Of a stretch of DNA of 64,000 bases, positions 34,735 to 46,984 are shown one piece after another. The position numbers and the translations under genes are program-made. Numbering within the stretch: position 1 is the first letter of the stretch; each line of letters opens with the position of its first letter. Below the pieces are notes generated by a model. It saw only the letters and a program-made list of their open reading frames with translations. It had not been told where the DNA came from and made no database searches. Source of the DNA: Acorus gramineus (Eukaryota; Streptophyta; Magnoliopsida; Acorales; Acoraceae); contig CM060850.1 of NCBI GenBank assembly GCA_030737835.1, forward strand, positions 1,329,788 to 1,393,787, given 5' to 3'.

Positions 34735-35036
34735 GGTACCATGGTTTTTTTAAGTACGTCCTTGTTACAGTTCACATATGCTGCGAAACATTTTTTTTCG
34801 TAGTAAAAGCTCTCATTTTGCTGCGAAAAATGACCTTTTGCAACGCAAATAATTTCGTAGCAAAATGTAACATTTTGCTACGAAATTATATTTTCGTAGA
34901 AAAAGATTTTCCCATACGAGACAGTTGCAACCATAATAGTTACGAAATGATTTCGTAGACAAAGGCTTTTTCTAAGAAAATACCAGTTTTTGCTACGCAA
35001 TATTTCGCAGCTAATGCCCTATTTTCTTGTAATGTG
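34735..35036 (-). mobile_element. CACTA (EnSpm)-like terminal fragment
   Basis: On the minus strand the right edge begins CACATTACAAGAAAATAGGG, one small change from the CACTACAAGAAAA end of plant CACTA elements. It is followed by many direct and inverted subterminal repeats of TTTCGTAGCAAAA type (TTTCGTAG, TTGCTACG, CTGCGAAA). The opposite terminus is not visible. It sits at the junction between the two duplication copies. Confidence 0.7.
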
Positions 35037-35307
35037 CTTTAGAGTGTTGTTTGGATAGAGACGTAATCTATTCTAAAATTTATTACTATTCGAGATATAC
35101 ATTACAATATTAGTAGAATAAGAGATTTTTTATTTGGTTGTGTTTTGAGTTATTCTTATTAGAAAATGTAATAATGAAGTTTTTGTTATTTGGTTGACTA
35201 TAGATAAGTTGTTGATAAAAAATATCACCTTAACAACAAGCAATGGACTTGTGTAATAAATTAGTTACACACATTCAGCAATATGCAATGCAGATGAATC
35301 GGTTTTC
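35037..35307. other. Spacer between duplication copies
   Basis: Begins with a GTTTGGATAGAG motif resembling the ends of a small MITE seen at 48.6-49.05 kb. Bases 35,215-35,307 also share about 95 bases of imperfect similarity with 42,665-42,775 in the PP2C gene. No gene is seen. Confidence 0.4.
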
Positions 35308-36537
35308 AACAATATATCCTCCCTTGTATTTGTATATATTTTATTACAAAAAAACATAAAGATTTTATGCATTCAACCCATATGAGCATACATTTTATTA
35401 ATGAGTTATGTCTTAAAATATTCAAAACATGTGTGGGCTGCAAAAATGAAAATGTAACATTTTTTTGAGTTAGTGACCATGGCAAGATCTAAGTCACAAT
35501 CTCGAAGAGCCAAACCCTATTTCATCATCAATTGTTCCAACCCCCCCTCCCCCCCTCTTTCGATTCAACCCTGTTCATCTCCTTTGCACAATTTTTCAGT
35601 AAGAGTATTGATGTTATATACAAAAAATTTAACAAATTTAATAACCCAGTCCAATCACAATAGGAAAACATGTTATCCTATCATTTTTTGATAATATTTT
35701 ATTATTTTTGTGATTTGTACACATAAGCTTAAATCATAAAATTAAATAAATTTTTCATCACTCGATCATTTTTTCTTCACTGATGTTAAAACCTCCTGAA
35801 CCAAAACTAATTTTCAGTGGCCCCATGACTAAAAAGTGTTTCCGTCATTCCAAAGCCTTCGTTCGTCATTCAGATCCATAAAATAATATATGAGGTTATG
35901 TGAAGTTTTTAATGTAGTGGTGGGTGCAGTTGTTTGGATGTTTAGGTATAATTGAAGCCCATCAAACCATGATAATTGTTTCTCTTCCATGTCAGACGTA
36001 ATAATCAATAGTGGACGGTGGACATAGGAGGAAATGTAATGTAATTTTTTTTTAAATCCCCTTCATGTAGAAATTGACTCTACCCTCATAATCTCATCTT
36101 AAATAGTTTTGCGTCATATAATTAAATTGGGTATTAATCAATTCACACAAAAATTTTCTACATAGGATTTCATCATTATTACATAACACACGTGCAAATG
36201 TGAACCAAAACAATTTAGACAAAGATAGTTATGAGACTCAAATCTCATAAATCTCATGAAGATTGAAGAGAATATAACAAGAGTCCAAATACCCAACAAT
36301 ATTTTGCTGTATCATATACATTAATACCTCTCCAATTTTATTTAATCATGCATCCCTTGAAGAATCTCACGTTTAAAAAATCATTACATAAAATCATACC
36401 ATTACATAACCATTCATATAAAAGTAATTATAAATATAATGGTGTAATGCCAGTAGCTATTTTTCATTCTTCCCTCAATATGTCATATGTGTGTGCGTAT
36501 CATATATATAATGTGTATATATATCATGATCTACTGA

Positions 36538-36897
36538 TCAAGCATAGCCACACATGCCGGAGGAGCAGAGCACGCCGGGCAGGCAAGAGAGGGAGCACTT
36601 GCTACAGTGGTTGGCATCGGTGGACAGGTCCACGCACTCCCCTCCGCAGCACCTCTGCCCCATCGGACAAGCGCGCCCGCACGCGCCGCAGTTGAAAGGG
36701 TTAGTGGAGAGGTCCTTGCATGCGCGGTTGAAGCAGCAGGCGTGGTTGGGGGACATCGCCCAGCACGCGCTCGCGTTGTGCGCGCACGTGTGGTCGCGGC
36801 GATGCTCGGACGGTGGAAATGGGACAGCCGAGGAGGCTTGGATGGCGGTGATGATGAAGATGGTCAGGAGGAGGTGGAGGCGGCTTGTGAGGGCCAT
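36538..36897 (-). CDS. STIG1-like cysteine-rich secreted protein, copy B
   Basis: Single-exon gene for 119 residues, tandem relative of 32,087-32,446. It has the same signal peptide (residues about 1-24), the same 16 cysteines and the same CCFNRACKDLSTNPFNCGAC and GMCGYA blocks. Against copy A there are five base changes in 360: three change the protein (Leu to Phe, His to Asp, Gly to Ser) and two are silent. No cysteine is affected, so both copies look functional. The promoter region just upstream is also conserved, including the TATA box, apart from a short deletion near 36,968. Role by family: secreted peptide of the extracellular matrix, possibly reproductive. Confidence 0.93.
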   Translation of the reverse strand: MALTSRLHLLLTIFIITAIQASSAVPFPPSEHRRDHTCAHNASACWAMSPNHACCFNRACKDLSTNPFNCGACGRACPMGQRCCGGECVDLSTDANHCSKCSLSCLPGVLCSSGMCGYA

Positions 36898-36956
36898 TGG
36901 AAGGTCTTGGTGTTTGATTGTGTTTGTGTGGGGTTTGGGTTTGGTGGGGTGTGGGG

Positions 36957-36966
36957 ATTTATATAG
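36957..36966 (-). promoter_or_regulatory. TATA box of STIG1-like copy B
   Basis: CTATATAAAT on the minus strand, 60 bases upstream of the ATG, identical to the copy A box. Confidence 0.75.
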
Positions 36967-37479
36967 ATGGGATGTGTGATTTGGGTTTGAAGAGAATCAC
37001 ATGGTTTTCCTTGTTTTCTATTTTTGTTGGGTTGTTTAAATTTTTGTTTTTCCTTCTTTTAAAGGGGTTGGTGACGATTGAAAAGTCTAGGTTAGAAATT
37101 ATGGTGGGCTCGTGCGTGGAGTACACAAATATGGCAGCATACGCATCATACAATGCTGGAAGAAAGGAAATTTTTATGCTTCGTCTTTACTGCATTAACT
37201 TCTTCAAAACTCACTTAAGTTTTTTTTTTTAAGTATACATATTAAATATATTTTGTCGAATGAATTGAATGTTTATAATTTACGTTATTTATAAGAGAGT
37301 ATATATTAATTTAGTAGTTTATTTTTTTGAATGAATGTTCATAATTATGCCCCATATTGTTTTTCTCAAATTTGTTTGTGTCAATGATTTTACGGTGAAA
37401 TCACTAGAAAATAAAGCATTGCAAAAACAAATAATCTCATAAATAGTTAGCTTAAACAATTTTTCTTTTCATGAAAATG

Positions 37480-38335
37480 AGACTTTTATAGGGGACCATA
37501 CCATGGGCTGGCAGCGCTGATCAGAGAGTCTGGTCCCCTTATCCGAAAAGAGGCTTTGCGGTTAATTGAGCGTACGACTGGTGGAAGCATGAGGCTCAGC
37601 CAGTACCGATGATCCAAGATAAGGCGGCCATTCTGTGGAAGTTGAAGGTTCCATTGAAAATTAAGGGGTTTGTTTGGTTAATCCTCCAGGAGCTCCTACT
37701 CACCAAAGCATACCAGACGAAATGGCATCCACATGAATCAAATTTATGTGTCTTCTGAAATAGGGAGAGTAAAACAACCACCCATTTGCTATGTTCGTGT
37801 CACATGACAGATATGGGAACGATTGGAGGCGGAAGTTGGGTTGTGTGCTAATTTTTCGTCGATAGAGGATATGTGGAATGCGGGGATTCAATTACAAGAC
37901 TTGTGTGGTGGAGGCATCTCCACCTCTATGGCGTTGGTCGTAGTACGGGCGACGGTCTGGACGGTTTGGTGTTCCCTAAAAATGCTGTGATATTCAGGGC
38001 TCAACGACGTACGTGGAAAACGTATGGGAGGAGATAGTAGGCCTAATCAGGGGTTGGGGTCGGGGGCTCGCAGGCACCAAGCTTGTTAGCTTCATAGGGG
38101 GTCATCTTCGCATTGAGATGCGGAGCGTAGTAGTGCAGGGGCGCAGTTGGCCAGGCTAATACCTCTTCTGCCACTCTTACCCAGCGCCATTCCCCTCCCT
38201 CTCTATCTAGTTGCTCCTCTTAATTCTTTCTTCATGTGTTTTTATTTTACTCTTTAAATTCAGATTTGTACTGCGACACCTCTAACAGAAATCTAATAGA
38301 AACCACGGTAGCTAGTCTACCTTTGCCTTAAAAAG
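37480..38335 (+). pseudogene. LINE ORF2 C-terminal remnant (zf-RVT)
   Basis: Broken frames read WKLKVPLKIKGFVWLIL, then LLTKAYQTKWHPHESNLCVF, the approach to the reverse-transcriptase zinc-binding domain of plant L1 elements. Downstream a T-rich trailer with an ATTTGTACTGCGACACC motif matches the TTTGTACTGCGATA trailer near 24,060. It lies within duplication copy B and is absent from copy A. Confidence 0.75.
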
Positions 38336-39085
38336 AATGGAAAAGGAGATTGTCCATGTACAGTGATGGTGGGATTGACATTGTGAACTATACATGCAGA
38401 TTTTCTTTACGAACATCGTGCATTGTAGGAGGATCGACTGGATGGAGTCATTATTTTATGGGTGCTCACACATAATTTCTTTTTTAGTTCAAAATGTAAT
38501 CTTATATACCTCGTTAAAAATCCAATGAAACATATGCATTGTCTCAAACACATAACTCGTGAAATTTTTTCTTACACTTATTAAAAATATATTCATTGAA
38601 CTCAAAATAAAGCGATAATACTCTTTTTATCAAAACATATACCTCATTAGATGATGTTTACTATTTTATTAAAATAAATGAAAATATATATGATCAGAGT
38701 TTTGAATTCTAAAAATGACTTATATTTTCACCCCCTTTCACCCACCCACCCCACCCTGTGATCCCAACCTCCACCCGATCCATGGGATCGCGCACTTTGA
38801 AAGAGCTTAAGGTTCCGTTTAGGTGGTGGTTTTCGCAGCGTAGACATTCGTGGGCATTGGCCAATGTGAGCAGCCAACCAAACAAGAAAAATGGCATTTG
38901 CGTTTTACACTAATGTTGGCGCTGTATGAGATTTTTTCCCCGACGATTCCAACACGCTGAAACAGTGCTTCTGTGTCAATGGGTTGATTCCCTCATCGCG
39001 GTGGTGCCGAGCGCACAACCAAAAATTCCTTGAGAACAAGTGGCGTGATATAGGGAGGGTAGGGTGTGAAGATAAACATACAAAA

Positions 39086-40506
39086 GGCTATAAATGTAAA
39101 ATACACATTTTTTCAGTCAATTGCAGCCTGCATATATTTAGAATTTTTTTAAAATACATAATTGACTAATAAAATTGATATTCTCATAGGAATGTAATGC
39201 ATATAATTATGCATTCATAGCATAGTAAATGCTAACATAGTAGAGTCAATATTGTGTTATGCGAGTTTATATACTGCATCTGCAAACCTATTTGACTACG
39301 AATAGGTCTCCAAAAGGGTTGAGACTGGCCTTACCCCCTATTTGACTACAAATAGGTCTACAAAAGGGTTGAGACTAGCCTTACCTTCAATCCCTTTAGA
39401 GACCAAGGGCGATGGTGTTGGGTGGTGGCACAAATTGCATTATCACAGGTCAACAATGAAGCCACCCCCGCATCATGACGAGGAGATCTTTTTGGATGGT
39501 TGGGGTCCCCCCTTCAGAGTACCTGAAGTTGAAATTGAAACTTTACATGCATGTCTTCGAAGATCCTGAGATGAAATTGGACCACATTTGGCCCGCAGAA
39601 TGAATGGAACCGGGCATTATGTTCAGTAGCACACAAGAAGTCATTCCATTTTGAAAGCAAGAGCTGTAACATAAAACACAATCAGAGAATGATAATGCAT
39701 TTACTTTGTTTATGGCTTTGGCAACTCTCACAACATTCCATTTATAAACGGTGGTTAAACGGAATATCTGATCCAGATTTTGAAGTTATGCTGATGATGA
39801 AATCCTAATACACCATCAAAAAAGAAAAACAGTAAACAAGTACCACTTTATCCTCGATAGGAAATCATCTCCTCACATCAGTTAGCACATCCAACTGATT
39901 CAGAAGAGAGACACAACAAGGAATTCAACACTAATCAAGGAAGAGATCGTCGGACTTTAATCAAAATTTCAGTCATGATGTATGTTTTCTTTAATAACTT
40001 CACTTTCTACTGAAGCACATTAATTTTAAAAGTTTACGCTAGTTCTCATTCAATTTCTGAAAGTTACCTTGTTCAGCTCACCTGGAAACAATTGAAATGG
40101 GAAATGAGCAATGAAGCAATGACTAGGGAGATTCCATAAAAAAGAAATCAGTATTACCTGATAAGTAAGGTCTTAGATGTATGTTTTAGTGTCACAAAAT
40201 TATCAAGCAAAGACAGACTGCACAGAGAAGTAAAAGAATTACTGAAACAATACAATATTGGATCATTGCATTTCCACAAACAGAAGATGAAGTTATTTCT
40301 GAACGGATTGGCAGTATCAATGAGATATAGGAGAAGAAATGAGGTCCAAAATACAAGGATGACAACATACAGGCAACATGAAAGAAAAAACAAAAAACAA
40401 GAGAGCAACCATCAAATGTGACTGGAATAGACAGTCCAAAAAAAGGAGAATGGCTGAACCTGGGGATGAAGCTGAGAGCAGCTTACCCTGGATGGACAAA
40501 GCAAAA
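39086..40506. other. Spacer downstream of the PP2C gene
   Basis: No gene recognised. It contains a 50-bp tandem duplication at 39,288-39,387 (two copies of CTATTTGACTAC...GGTTGAGACT). The part nearest 40,506 would include the 3' untranslated region of the PP2C gene. Confidence 0.5.
39288..39387. repeat. 50-bp tandem duplication
   Basis: Two adjacent copies (39,288-39,337 and 39,338-39,387) starting CTATTTGACTAC, differing at about four positions. Confidence 0.9.
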
Positions 40507-43500
40507 TCAAGCTACCAAACTCGCATTCCCGTTGATACCTTCTATATCGGAAAAATTTGAGGGCCCAACCGCATCCACGAATCCCCGGACAGACAATTCA
40601 GGTATGTCTACACTAGATCCTACCATATCGAGATCTATGAAAACGACAACAACTGTGATATCATCATGGAAGAAGCGGCGAATTCCTTTATCGACCTTCT
40701 TGAGGTCTGCATATCTCATCTCCCTCTTTCGAGCCGCCTCTTGCAACGCTGTTCTGACAAGCCTCCTTGCTATTCCCTACACAGGAAAACAAAAACTGTG
40801 AGAATGGGAAGGAGAGAAAAAGAATGTGCAGGTTTCATGGTGATAACATACTGCTCGAGGGTAATTGTACACTATATCAACAGCTTGCTGATTCGTCAGA
40901 TGCTCCCACAAACCATCCGAAGCGAGTATGAAAAACTTATCCTGAGCACGCAATACTCTACTGTATATGGATGGTTCTGCTGAGAGGACAGGCCGGCGAA
41001 GAGGTTCAGAGAGCCGAAAGCGAGGGATTGAAGGGTCTATGGTAAATTCAGGCTTTTTCAAATATGCATCCCCTATGGACCTTGAGACCTGCAAAGTCAT
41101 AAGAGCAGTCATTAAAGAAATACGGAAGATATCATTACAACAAGAAGCAGACCTAAGAGCATTCATTCATTGCAGAAATAAGCTAGAACATTTGCGCACT
41201 GATTGGTTTTCTATCAATTGCTTGCCAGTTTCACTGAAATATGTTGGTGGAACTCGTTGCTAACACATTTCAAAGTTCCCATGAAGCATATGAATTCCAA
41301 CCACGCGATGACCTACAGTAGGATGTCCATACAGATAGGGCTGGTAAACGAGTCGAGCAGCTCAGACTCAACTCGGTTAAAGCTCGTTCGAGCTCATTCG
41401 ATTAGACAAATGAGTCGAACTTGAACACTTTTTAAAACTCAGTTTATAAACGATCCGAGCACAAGCTTGTTACTTAACATAAAAAGGGGAAAACAAAAAA
41501 CCCGAGTCGAGCCAGAGCCAAGTTTATGTCACTTTCACATGTATAAAGTGATGTGATTTTTGAAAGATGACTTCTCAAATGCTAAACGAGTTTTTTTTTA
41601 GCTCAACGAGTCTGAGCCAAGCATTGGTTCAAGCTTCGGTTTTCGTTTAACAAACAAGTCGAGCTGAGCTTCAACCGAGCTTTTCACGAGCCAAACGAGC
41701 CAAGCTTGAACATGAAATTAAGCTCGGTCCCGAGCCGAGCCGGATACTAAACGAGCTGAGCTTGAACAGGTCAAAGCTCGACTCGTTCAGCTCGTTTACC
41801 ACCCCTACATACAGAAGACGGATGTACACTAGCATATGAACAATATACTTGTCAGCTTCACTCGAGAGATGTTGCTCAAAGTAACATGTGAGTAGAACCA
41901 AAGAAAATCTGAATGAAGGGGCAAAGGGCAGAAGAAGTCAAAATGCTCACACAAAAAAATAGATATGGACATATTTCTCAAGATGCGTATTATTTGCTTG
42001 AAAGATTCATGGAGATGGTCTCGCATCACATCCAATAATGGATATCAGATATGTGGCCATTACCAGCAGACAAACTATTTTGTTCTTCATTTTGATAATT
42101 AAATTATCCAGATACTCAGACTAACCTTAACAAATAAACAGTGCCTTTAAATACCACATAATCACAGGATCATTGTTAAATACCTCATACTTATCAACTT
42201 TCAGAGTAAAAAGAAAAAGCTCTCACTCACTGGTGAATGAGATATAGAAAACAAGGAAGAAATAAAAAAAATATATGTATTAAGTTTCACATTGTGTACT
42301 GAACGGGGGCTAGGTCCGGCATAGGCCTAGATGATAGACATTAAGATTTGATAAGGCCCCAATTTAGTGATTCACATCACATCAAATAAAGATAATCTTG
42401 TCTATTATCAAGCTGACATATAAGTGAACATGAAACTATATGATACATACATTCTGGTAAGTACTTGACTAAATCATTCTTGTGCCATACTACCAGTCTA
42501 TAACCTCACTAACAGAGCTCCATATGCCATCCATGGTTCTTTTTTGGTAAATCTAACACATCAATTCTAAGAGAAAAGAGTTATGATAAACCAATTTAGG
42601 ATGGTGTCACTGTCCACTCAGATATATATGCATCAACATTTTAGTTTAAGCTTTGCAAACATTAAAAAATGCCCTTGATAACAAGAAATGGACTTGGTTA
42701 AACTTAGTGTAATAAATTAGTTTACACTCAGAAGTAAGCAATGCCGATGCACCAGGTTTCAACGATTATAGCCCATGTATGAAAGATATCTAACCTGGAT
42801 TATTCCTTTGATACGCCATACACCATGTTTAAGTATAACAATATGAGAATCATCTGGATGCATTGATCTGAGTTCTTGTCTAACCTCCTCCATACTTGCA
42901 TTATGATCACTAGTCAGCTGCTCTGCAATGATATTATTCGACCTACCTAAACAACCCATAACAGCTCGAGAATCACCCAAGTTAGCAACATATAATGTTC
43001 CTCTCCATATAACTCCAACCAAACAGCATGATCCAATTGCCGCAACTAAAGGCTTTATTTGCCTTGTTCTACGCACGTGAGCAAGAAAGCCATCCTCAGT
43101 AGCTAAAAAGGCACCTTTCAAAACATCCTCCGAAATAGTTCCATTTTCTCGAGCAAGCCCTGCATGGTGAACAAAAGGGGGCAGAGAAAAAATTTAATCA
43201 ATTGCATCACCTTAATTAGGCTATAGAGTAGAGTGAAGAAATCGAAAAGCAAGAGCTTGTCTGACTACAGGACAGCTGAAGTCTGAAGAATCCATCCATT
43301 TCGAATGAGCAACAAACTACCACACATATCAACAAAGCAAGCAAATACAATGTCATTGGAGATTTTTAACAAGTGAAAAGGACAACTGACGTTGAGATGC
43401 TGACCAGATCCGAAGTCCTTTATTTGTTGAATGTAATTAGCAGATTCAAAGTAGTAGTCATTGTAGTAGATTAAGAAGGCTTTGGTTATATCTCATTACG

Positions 43501-44919
43501 CCGTTTCATGTAACAATTTTACACAGCATATTAAATGTAATTTCAAAAAAAAATAAAAATAATAATAACTACATAATACTATAAAAAAAAATCCAAATAG
43601 TTTCTTACTCATTTCTAATCATCAATAACCGTAAATCCAAGTCAGTTACCTCGACTGTTCTTTTTGTTCCACCTGGTAACAGGAGAATTAATATTGATTC
43701 TTATTCACACTGAGTAGCATAAAGAATAAATAAAGGAACATAAGTTAATAATATTAATTCTTATCCAACAATACTAATAATATGCACAATAAACACTAGG
43801 CATCATAAGCTGAACAGGGTGAACGAATAAGTAAAGGAATATTTGCTCAAAATAGATCATCCCTGTGTTATTCCAATTTGTCCTCTCCACATACACTTTT
43901 TCCTGAGCAAAGAATGCCAGAAGAATAAAATTCAAGAAATAGGATAATCCCTGTAACCATAACAGTGTTTTTTTGAGCATCTACATGACCAATAACCCAT
44001 CAAGTAATCAAGTCCCCAAATAAATGATCAACTACCATGGCTAACACTGTGAGCCAAAACCCAAACTTGTAAAGGCTACTTATTTCCATCTTTCCGCTTA
44101 ACCATTGGTTAACATAAACAATGACCAGTCTCTCCTATCAATTACGCCTGTCCGTCAAAAAAAGGAGCAACAACCCACTTTCCCAAAAACAGATTAGTTT
44201 ATCTTTTAGAAAGGCAACACAATCAGATGAAGACCAATTGACCAAACAATTGACGTTAAACAGGGAAAGACTCAACACTCACCATGACTATTATGATTTA
44301 TTTTCTATGAGTATATGTAACTACACTGCGTGCAAGCACTCTATAAACAATTCCTATGTAACACTTATATTAAACATGATATTACAAGCACAGAGACCTT
44401 TTTTTTAAGGAAACAAAAAAAAAAAAAATACACCAAATATCACCTCTAAACGTCTTAAAATAACAATAACACATGAATTACATATGCTGAAGAAAAACAT
44501 CCACAAATCCACAATCTCAACAAACAAAATTAACATTACAAGAACTATTCCATTAACACAGTAAGCCAAAACGCACAACCCAATCAAACCAACAAATTAT
44601 CAGACACAGAGAAATGCTCACTCATGAGATGAAGGAAGAGATGGTTAGATATGAAGCGGGAAGCGTCGGCCCCCCCGTGACCGTCGTAAACCCCGACGAA
44701 GGTGGCGTGCGGTCCGGCCTCGACCTGGCTGTGATCCTCAAGGTTCTCATTGGCCTGTACGACCGCGATCGAGTACTCCCCGACCGAGTGCCTCCCGATG
44801 TCTCGCGACCACAGGAGGGCGTCGTCGTTGTCCCCTCCCTCCTCATCCTTGCTCATACGTGCATACCTCCGGACCGGCCTCCAACACGCCGCAGCCATCC
44901 TTGCCAGCCATGAAAACAT
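40507..44919 (-). CDS. Protein phosphatase 2C, clade D type
   Basis: Mn/Mg-dependent serine/threonine phosphatase; clade D PP2Cs in Arabidopsis dephosphorylate plasma-membrane H+-ATPases and are countered by SAUR proteins (family knowledge). Exons: 44622-44919, 42795-43159, 40852-41088, 40507-40776; 1170 bp, 389 residues, phases agree, all GT-AG. The start is fixed by the clade D opening [20 protein letters not shown]. Metal-binding and catalytic motifs are all present: VGVYDGHGG (Asp79, Gly80), GDSRAV at 161-166, [20 protein letters not shown] (Asp228), [11 protein letters not shown] (Asp279) and [10 protein letters not shown] (Asp338-339). Length is normal for the family. Intron 2 (41,089-42,794) holds a hAT MITE at 41,336-41,807. 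The next gene upstream on this strand is nearly 5 kb away, so the promoter is probably its own. The exact paralogue within clade D is not resolved. Confidence 0.95.
41336..41807. mobile_element. hAT-type MITE, AGCTCG-rich family, copy 2
   Basis: Termini TAGGGCTGGTAAACGAG and, inverted, TAGGGGTGGTAAACGAG. Perfect 8-bp target duplication CATACAGA at 41,328-41,335 and 41,808-41,815. The body is rich in AGCTCG and matches 28,452-28,939 in reverse orientation. It lies in intron 2 of the PP2C gene. Confidence 0.93.
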
Positions 44920-45180
44920 CCCTCATTTCCCCAACCCCGAAACCCTAGAAATTCCCCCCCCCCTCCCTTCTCTCGATCGAAGAGAAGATCGATCCGCTCA
45001 AGTCGACTCTGAGAGATCACCCGACAACTCGAATTGCGAGTCCATGGAAGGACCGATCGATTCGTAAAAAATTAGGGCAGAATTGATTCTTTTATGTAGA
45101 AGATCAATCGACGAGGGAGATTGAAGAGGTTTTTCTTTTTTTTCTCTTTTTTTTTTGGGGTTGGGGTAAATGAGTGACGA
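44920..45180 (-). promoter_or_regulatory. 5' leader and promoter of the PP2C gene
   Basis: GC-richer sequence with a pyrimidine-rich leader (CCCCCC and TCTCTCGATCG on the plus strand, so a GA-rich minus-strand leader), followed by a T run on the plus strand at 45,130-45,160. The transcription start is not determinable. Confidence 0.4.
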
Positions 45181-46984
45181 AATAAAAGGAAAGGTTTCCG
45201 GGCATGTTTATAGGGCTGCGGGGTTTGGAGATTTCATCTTTCTTTACGAGGATACCCCTACGTGGATGCTTTTGAGATATGGAGTTCTGGAAGCTCTTTG
45301 GGGGTAGTTGTGGAAATTTGGTTACACGTTATCGGGTCGGCTTCAAGACCGTGAAGCCTTAAAAAAAAAAAAAAGGACCGTGAAGCCTGAAAGCGGAGGT
45401 TTGTTGGGGGAGCGGGGGGAGTGTTTGACTTGCGGAAACCCGTGTTCTCATCCAAAAGCAAGGTTTGTGCTACAGTTACTCTCTTTTATCATAGTTCACT
45501 CACCTTGTTACAAGGATAACGTTAAATTTAGCCTATTTTTCATACTCAATTTTAATCTATAAGTATTTAAAGTTTATAAAAATTGTATACCTCGTTCATC
45601 GAATTATATATTTTTATAAAAAAATAAAACATAAACTCATATAAATTATATAAATGTATTTATTAAAAATTTAAAAATTCTATTAAGGCATATATCTCGT
45701 TAATATAAATATATGTTTAGATAGTTTTCTATCGACACATATCAACGTATAGAACTAGAAAAAAAACTGTGTAACATCACTTTTTTTTATAATCATTATC
45801 TTAAAAAGTTGCATACAGTCATTTGTTATTATTTTTTTGAATAAGTTTTATTTTTTTAAAATATATATTTATTTAGTAAAATATATATTTTTCATAAAAA
45901 TAAAAAAATAAATCCATATTTTTTTAAATCCATCAATAAATCTTATAAACTAAAAGTTAAAATGAAAAATTATTTGAAAATCAAAATTCGCATTCGTGTT
46001 TTTCAAATGGGTTCTCAATCTTTAAAATCGCAAAATGAATTCTATGAACTATATAAAAGTTATGTCCAATTATTCTTCATAGATAAAACATGAAATTGAT
46101 AATAAAAAAAAATGTAACTGAGTTAACAAAATGCACATTAGCATATGTATTGTTTTATACATGTGATCGCAAAAATAATTGAGGGTAACGATGCCTATCT
46201 TGTGAATAAAATAAAAAAAATGAATTTTTATAAATGGGAGTAAGAAGCTTCTTTTCTTTTATAAATTTATGAGTGATGAGTCACTTTTGTTCCTATTTAT
46301 TTTTGTATAAAAATTCACTTTTTATGGATACTTAGCTCAAAGCATAATTCTACATGAAGATTAAAAAAATGAAAAGAGCCGACCAAATTCAGCTATAATT
46401 CCAACGATGTCATATTAAATTGTTTACACACGAAAATCATCTATCCAAGTAACATATATATATATATATATAATATATAGATAGAGAGAGAGAGAGAGGG
46501 AGAGACGCCCAATTTTACAATGCACGTACGCTGTTCTTACAATCTATTTAGATGGGACTAAAAAAAAAAGGTATGTCAGAGGCATAGAATGGCCCGCGGG
46601 ATGGCCCGACCATTGATTACCACCAACAACGGAGGGACAAGCCCAGGCTGTGTTAACGTTGCGTTGTGTCCGTTCTTACGTGGCGCACGTGAAAACAGAG
46701 TTGAGGATGACTTTTAAATATGGTTTAACATGGGTTACATTAATTTTGATAGGCTTTCATAATTGAAAACTAGATTAAATTCACACCACATAGCGTATTA
46801 GTCTTCTTCTAGAACAATATTATAAGAGCAATGTTATTTTTTTCAATCTCAATCTCATATCCATATATCTACGCTGGCAGTGTTTGATTCTGCGGTTGGA
46901 CAGTTATTGCATTTGCATGAAATTATTGGATATTTTCAACAATTAGGTTCAAAAGTTGGGTTTAGTGGTCCCTGTAAGAAAATG
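45181..46984. other. AT-rich spacer
   Basis: No gene recognised. It contains a TA run then a GA run at 46,453-46,505. Otherwise low-complexity AT-rich DNA. Confidence 0.55.
46453..46505. repeat. (TA)n(GA)n compound microsatellite
   Basis: About nine TA units, a short break, then about eight GA units. Confidence 0.9.

Larger units (their letters stand above)
35308..39085. repeat. Segmental duplication, copy B
   Basis: Partner of 29,240-34,725 with the blocks in the same order and orientation. Private insertions in this copy are the LINE fragment at about 37,480-38,335, an AT-rich insert at about 38,465-38,735, and an insert at about 38,812-39,038 bounded by GTTCCGTTTAGG and CAACCAAAAATTCC. 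The second STIG1-like gene lies within it. Confidence 0.8.
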
